Shown: positions 6,129 to 8,628 of the stretch, in pieces
Position numbering within the stretch: the first letter of the stretch is position 1
Layout: every line of letters starts with the position of its first letter
NCBI GenBank assembly: GCA_023140455.1
Contig: JAGLLQ010000233.1
Coordinates: 1 to 8,628, forward strand
Direction: 5' to 3'
From: Desulfobacteraceae bacterium
GTDB lineage: Bacteria; Desulfobacterota; Desulfobacteria; Desulfobacterales; Desulfobacteraceae
Length of the DNA: 8,628 nt
Made by a program: the position numbers and the translations under genes
Notes under the pieces: model-generated
Told to the model about the DNA's origin: nothing
What the model saw: only the letters and a program-made list of their open reading frames with translations
Database searches by the model: none

Positions 6129-7019
6129 CTACAAAATACTTTTACCAAGAGCAGAAACTATCAATTCGACAGCCAGGCTTGCAGTTTTATTTTTATTATC
6201 AAGTATAGGATTCAGCTCCACTAAATCCATTGAGCCCAGCTTGCCTGTATCTGATAATATCTCCATCAGTAAATGTGCTTCGCGATATGTAAGACCGCCT
6301 GCAACAGGCGTCCCGACGCCAGGAACTTCTATAGAATCGAGCGCATCCATATCAAGGCTGACATGAATTTTTTTCAAGTGTACAAACTTCATAAGTGCTT
6401 TATTAAGCACAGAACTTATCCCCTGTTCATCAATATCGCGCATGGTAAAAACAGTAATATCGCTATCATTTAATCGCTGCTTTTCTTTTTCGTCTAAATC
6501 CCTGATTCCAATCAATACAACATTTTCAGGATCAATCTTCGCTCCGTCTCTCCCAATATTAACAAGGATATCATCACCTTCGCCTGTTAAAATAGAAAGC
6601 GGCATTCCATGGATATTGCCACTGGGGGATGTTTCAGGTGTATTGAAATCACCGTGGGCATCAATCCACAAAAGACCGATTTGCGACTCATGGGATACCC
6701 CGCCAACAGTCCCAATAGCAATGGAATGATCACCGCCTATAAAAAGCGGGAATCTGTTTTCAGATATTGCATTTTTTCCTTCTTCATATATATCTTCACA
6801 AACCTGAGCTATTTCATTTGTATAATCTGATACACCATCTATTTCTATAGTATCACGCACCGGAACTCTGATATCTCCTCTGTCCTCAACTTTCAGACCA
6901 AGGGATCTAAGTCTTGGCACAAGTTTTGAGTATCTTACAGCTGCGGGCCCCATATCAACGCCTCTATGGAGCTGGCCAAAGTCCATTGGCACACCTATTA
7001 TACTTATTTTTTGTTCCAT
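6129..7019 (-). CDS. rocF: arginase (ureohydrolase family)
   Basis: Arginase hydrolyses L-arginine to ornithine and urea in the cytosol using a two-manganese centre. The 296-residue length is normal. All six metal ligands are visible: H98 in GGDHS, D120/H122/D124 in DAHGD, and D223/D225 in SLDMDALDS. The arginine-binding loop is complete: N126, S133, N135 and H137 in NTPETSPSGNIHG, equivalent to N130, S137, N139 and H141 of human arginase. E268 in DLVELNP is also present. This loop favours arginase over agmatinase. PGVGTPVAGGLTYRE (233-247) is a family signature. The ATG at 7017-7019 is chosen because AAAAGGA lies eight bases upstream; an in-frame TTG at 7035-7037 would add six residues and directly precede that site. 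No other arginine-pathway gene is in the window, and I see no clear promoter in its 115-base upstream gap. Confidence 0.92.
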   Translation of the reverse strand: MEQKISIIGVPMDFGQLHRGVDMGPAAVRYSKLVPRLRSLGLKVEDRGDIRVPVRDTIEIDGVSDYTNEIAQVCEDIYEEGKNAISENRFPLFIGGDHSIAIGTVGGVSHESQIGLLWIDAHGDFNTPETSPSGNIHGMPLSILTGEGDDILVNIGRDGAKIDPENVVLIGIRDLDEKEKQRLNDSDITVFTMRDIDEQGISSVLNKALMKFVHLKKIHVSLDMDALDSIEVPGVGTPVAGGLTYREAHLLMEILSDTGKLGSMDLVELNPILDNKNKTASLAVELIVSALGKSIL

Positions 7020-7027
7020 AGCCTGAA

Positions 7028-7034
7028 TCCTTTT
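7028..7034 (-). promoter_or_regulatory. ribosome-binding site deciding the arginase start
   Basis: AAAAGGA on the minus strand, eight bases before the ATG at 7019. It argues against the upstream in-frame TTG at 7037. Confidence 0.6.
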
Positions 7035-7069
7035 CAAGTAATGCCAACCAGTTTAAACCTAAATTTACG

Positions 7070-7098
7070 TTGACAGCTAACATAGCATAAAGTATTTT
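7070..7098 (+). promoter_or_regulatory. sigma70-type promoter of the histidine phosphatase gene
   Basis: A perfect TTGACA (7070-7075), 17 bases, then TATTTT (7093-7098). Transcription would start near 7105, leaving a leader of about 30 bases that contains the AAGGA ribosome-binding site at 7121-7125. Confidence 0.65.
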
Positions 7099-7134
7099 AA
7101 CAATCCAACTTAAAGATAAAAAGGAATATTATAT

Positions 7135-7818
7135 ATGTTTCCAAAATATGAAATGAAACGCCAGACAACCACAGAAATAATGAAAAAGATATTAGCAATA
7201 AAGCCAGATAGAGTCTCTTTTATTATGCGTCACTCGGAAAGGCATTTTACTGAGAATGCCAGAATGGAACCTTTTATGGGACTAACTGAAAATGGGAAAG
7301 AAGAAAGTATAAAACTAGGGTATTCTCTTGATCAGGATCCTCGCCCAAAACTCTTTTCCAGTCACTTTGGCCGATGTATTGAAACAGCATATTTGTTAGA
7401 TAAAGGTTTCCTTAAAAAGCATGGCAAAGTTAATGGTAATGTTGACCTAAGCCGTGATCTTACACCCTTTTACATTAAAGATATTGAAAAGGCTATAAAT
7501 ATGGTGTCAGAAGCCGGAACAGATATTTTTTTACGTTCATGGTTTAATAAAGAAATCTCAGAAGATATAATGCTGAACCCTGAAGAAGCTTCTCATCAGA
7601 TCGTTGGCTTCATGAAACAGGAATTAGAAAAACTTGATAGGAATGAAATAGGAATTTTTGTCAGTCATGACTGGAATATTTTTCCAATCAAAGAATTCTT
7701 CTTTGGTTTGAAACATGAGGAATACGGACCGGTAGGATATTTAGACAGTGTCTTTTTATATACAAAGAATAATAACTTTTATCTTGCAAGTTATCAGCAG
7801 ACCGCAATAATGCTATAA
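7135..7818 (+). CDS. histidine phosphatase superfamily protein
   Basis: A 227-residue cytosolic protein with no signal peptide, of the phosphoglycerate-mutase-like histidine phosphatase fold, which transfers phosphate through a catalytic histidine. Motifs in order are MRHSERH (31-37; R32, H33 and R36 correspond to the RHGxR/T motif, H33 being the expected phospho-acceptor), GLTENGKE (49-56), SSHFGRCIETA (75-85, second catalytic arginine R80) and VSHDWN (176-181, second catalytic histidine H178). The second histidine is followed by Asp179, an arrangement like the HD of branch-2 enzymes. The usual branch-1 glutamate region reads LSRDLTPFY instead. The substrate cannot be predicted; sugar phosphates, small metabolites or phosphoproteins are all possible. 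The ATG has AAGGA nine bases upstream. The gene is transcribed divergently from the arginase and ends six bases before the convergent recB stop. Confidence 0.85.
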   Translation: MFPKYEMKRQTTTEIMKKILAIKPDRVSFIMRHSERHFTENARMEPFMGLTENGKEESIKLGYSLDQDPRPKLFSSHFGRCIETAYLLDKGFLKKHGKVNGNVDLSRDLTPFYIKDIEKAINMVSEAGTDIFLRSWFNKEISEDIMLNPEEASHQIVGFMKQELEKLDRNEIGIFVSHDWNIFPIKEFFFGLKHEEYGPVGYLDSVFLYTKNNNFYLASYQQTAIML

Positions 7819-7824
7819 ATGACT

Positions 7825-8628
7825 TTAGAAAACATTATCTGCAAGTTTATTTATGAATTTATAATCAGGGCAATCATAAAAAACACCTGGGGTTGAACTG
7901 ATTTTATTTAATGAGTTGACAGTAAAGCCTGATTCAGGCTGCATGCCTCTTATAAAAAGATAAAACACGCCTCCGAAATGGGTATTATAGTCATAATTCT
8001 TTTTTCGAAACATCAGATATTTATGCAAAGCTACAACATAAATATGGTACTGAAGAAAATAATGATGCTCCATCATTGCATCATTCATGGTATCAAAGGA
8101 ATAATCGTTATATGTTTTTCCTAAAAAATTAGATTTATAATCAACAATATACCATTTACCATCAAACTCAAAAATAAGATCTATAAATCCTTTCATGAAT
8201 CCTGGTACAGAGTTGAAATCAAGTTCTAAAAGCTTCTCAGCATATTTTGATGCTACCGGGTGTTTCATAAAATTCTTAAAATTATTATAAAAATCCTGGG
8301 TTTTTATTGATTTTACTGGAAAGAAAAATTCAAGCTCATTTAGTCGTTTTTCACTTTTTATATTCTTTAAAAAAAAATCATTCTTTTGTTCTGAATGGGG
8401 TGTTGATAAAAGTGGGGTTGATAAAATATGGTGCACAGCTTTGTTTATTGTATCTTCCCAGAGGTCAGCTCTATATCCGAAACTTACAAGCTTTAATTTT
8501 ACAAGCCTTGTAATATTTTCATTATTATCTTTAAAATCAAGATCTTCGAGCAGAGAATGAAAAAACTCACCGGAGGCTGCTCCTGCGGGAAAATCTTTTA
8601 ATAATATTTTTTCTTTTTCTCCAGAAAT
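7825..8628 (-). CDS. recB: RecB C-terminal nuclease domain (5' part outside window)
   Basis: RecB is the helicase-nuclease subunit of RecBCD, which processes double-strand breaks and degrades foreign linear DNA. The frame is open to the right window edge, and the visible 267 residues are the C-terminal RecB-family nuclease domain. DFPAGAASGEFFHSLLEDLDF (12-32) matches the start of the domain and contains the metal-binding His (H24). GFIDLIFEFDGKWYIVDYKSN holds the catalytic Asp150, Asp163 and Lys165, equivalent to D1067, D1080 and K1082 of E. coli RecB. LQYHIYVVALHKYL and HFGGVFYLFIRGM are further RecB-typical motifs. The GTG at 8434-8436 is an internal codon, not a start, since homology continues upstream of it. 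Nuclease residues are intact, so the domain should be active. Whether recC and recD adjoin cannot be seen. Confidence 0.93.
   Translation of the reverse strand: MSGEKEKILLKDFPAGAASGEFFHSLLEDLDFKDNNENITRLVKLKLVSFGYRADLWEDTINKAVHHILSTPLLSTPHSEQKNDFFLKNIKSEKRLNELEFFFPVKSIKTQDFYNNFKNFMKHPVASKYAEKLLELDFNSVPGFMKGFIDLIFEFDGKWYIVDYKSNFLGKTYNDYSFDTMNDAMMEHHYFLQYHIYVVALHKYLMFRKKNYDYNTHFGGVFYLFIRGMQPESGFTVNSLNKISSTPGVFYDCPDYKFINKLADNVF

Noticed and set aside
7017..7100. Minus-strand promoter for the arginase gene
   Set aside because: The best pair I found on the minus strand (TTGGAT with TATGTT, 18-base spacing) matches only four of six bases at each box, which is expected by chance here.
7806..7838. 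ATAATG/CATTAT pairing between the phosphatase and recB genes as a terminator
   Set aside because: The stem is short and AT-rich, the loop is about 20 bases, and no U-run follows.
8434..8436. GTG as the start of a 203-residue protein
   Set aside because: RecB homology, including the metal-binding His motif, continues in frame upstream to the window edge, so the GTG is an internal codon.

Overview
The window is an AT-rich, densely packed bacterial chromosome segment with nine protein-coding genes, two of them cut by the window edges. It holds no RNA genes, mobile elements or CRISPR arrays that I can see. The content suggests an anaerobic Desulfobacterota-like organism, perhaps Desulfobacterales: an exported tetraheme c-type cytochrome of the c554 kind, a chemoreceptor with a c-heme motif in its periplasmic domain, a long-form UbiD decarboxylase and a RecB. 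This taxonomic guess is inference from gene content and base composition.

Layout from left to right. (1) A minus-strand operon starts at a good sigma70-type promoter (2149-2177). It encodes a 91-residue two-helix membrane protein of unknown function, a YhbP/PNPOx-like flavin-binding protein, and a UbiD-family decarboxylase that overlaps the PNPOx-like gene by four bases and runs off the left edge. (2) Divergently transcribed is a MurJ-family flippase gene (2255-3835), which lacks two of the charged residues essential in E. coli MurJ. (3) Facing it tail-to-tail is a minus-strand pair: an exported tetraheme cytochrome (5533-5994) followed by a heme-c methyl-accepting chemotaxis protein (3844-5511). 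Their promoter has near-consensus boxes (TTGACA-17-TATTAT) and carries two palindromes. (4) Upstream on the same strand is an arginase (6129-7019) with all metal and arginine ligands. (5) Divergent from it is a histidine-phosphatase-superfamily protein (7135-7818) with its own strong promoter. (6) The C-terminal nuclease domain of RecB (7825-8628, minus) enters from the right edge.

The most coherent functional unit is the cytochrome plus chemoreceptor pair. Both are expected to carry covalent heme in the periplasm, and they are separated by only 21 bases. This suggests a redox-sensing chemotaxis module in which the cytochrome passes electrons or a redox signal to the receptor. The UbiD/PNPOx-like/membrane-protein operon is a second flavin-centred group whose substrate cannot be told from sequence. 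The other genes (murJ, rocF, phosphatase, recB) look like unrelated neighbours.
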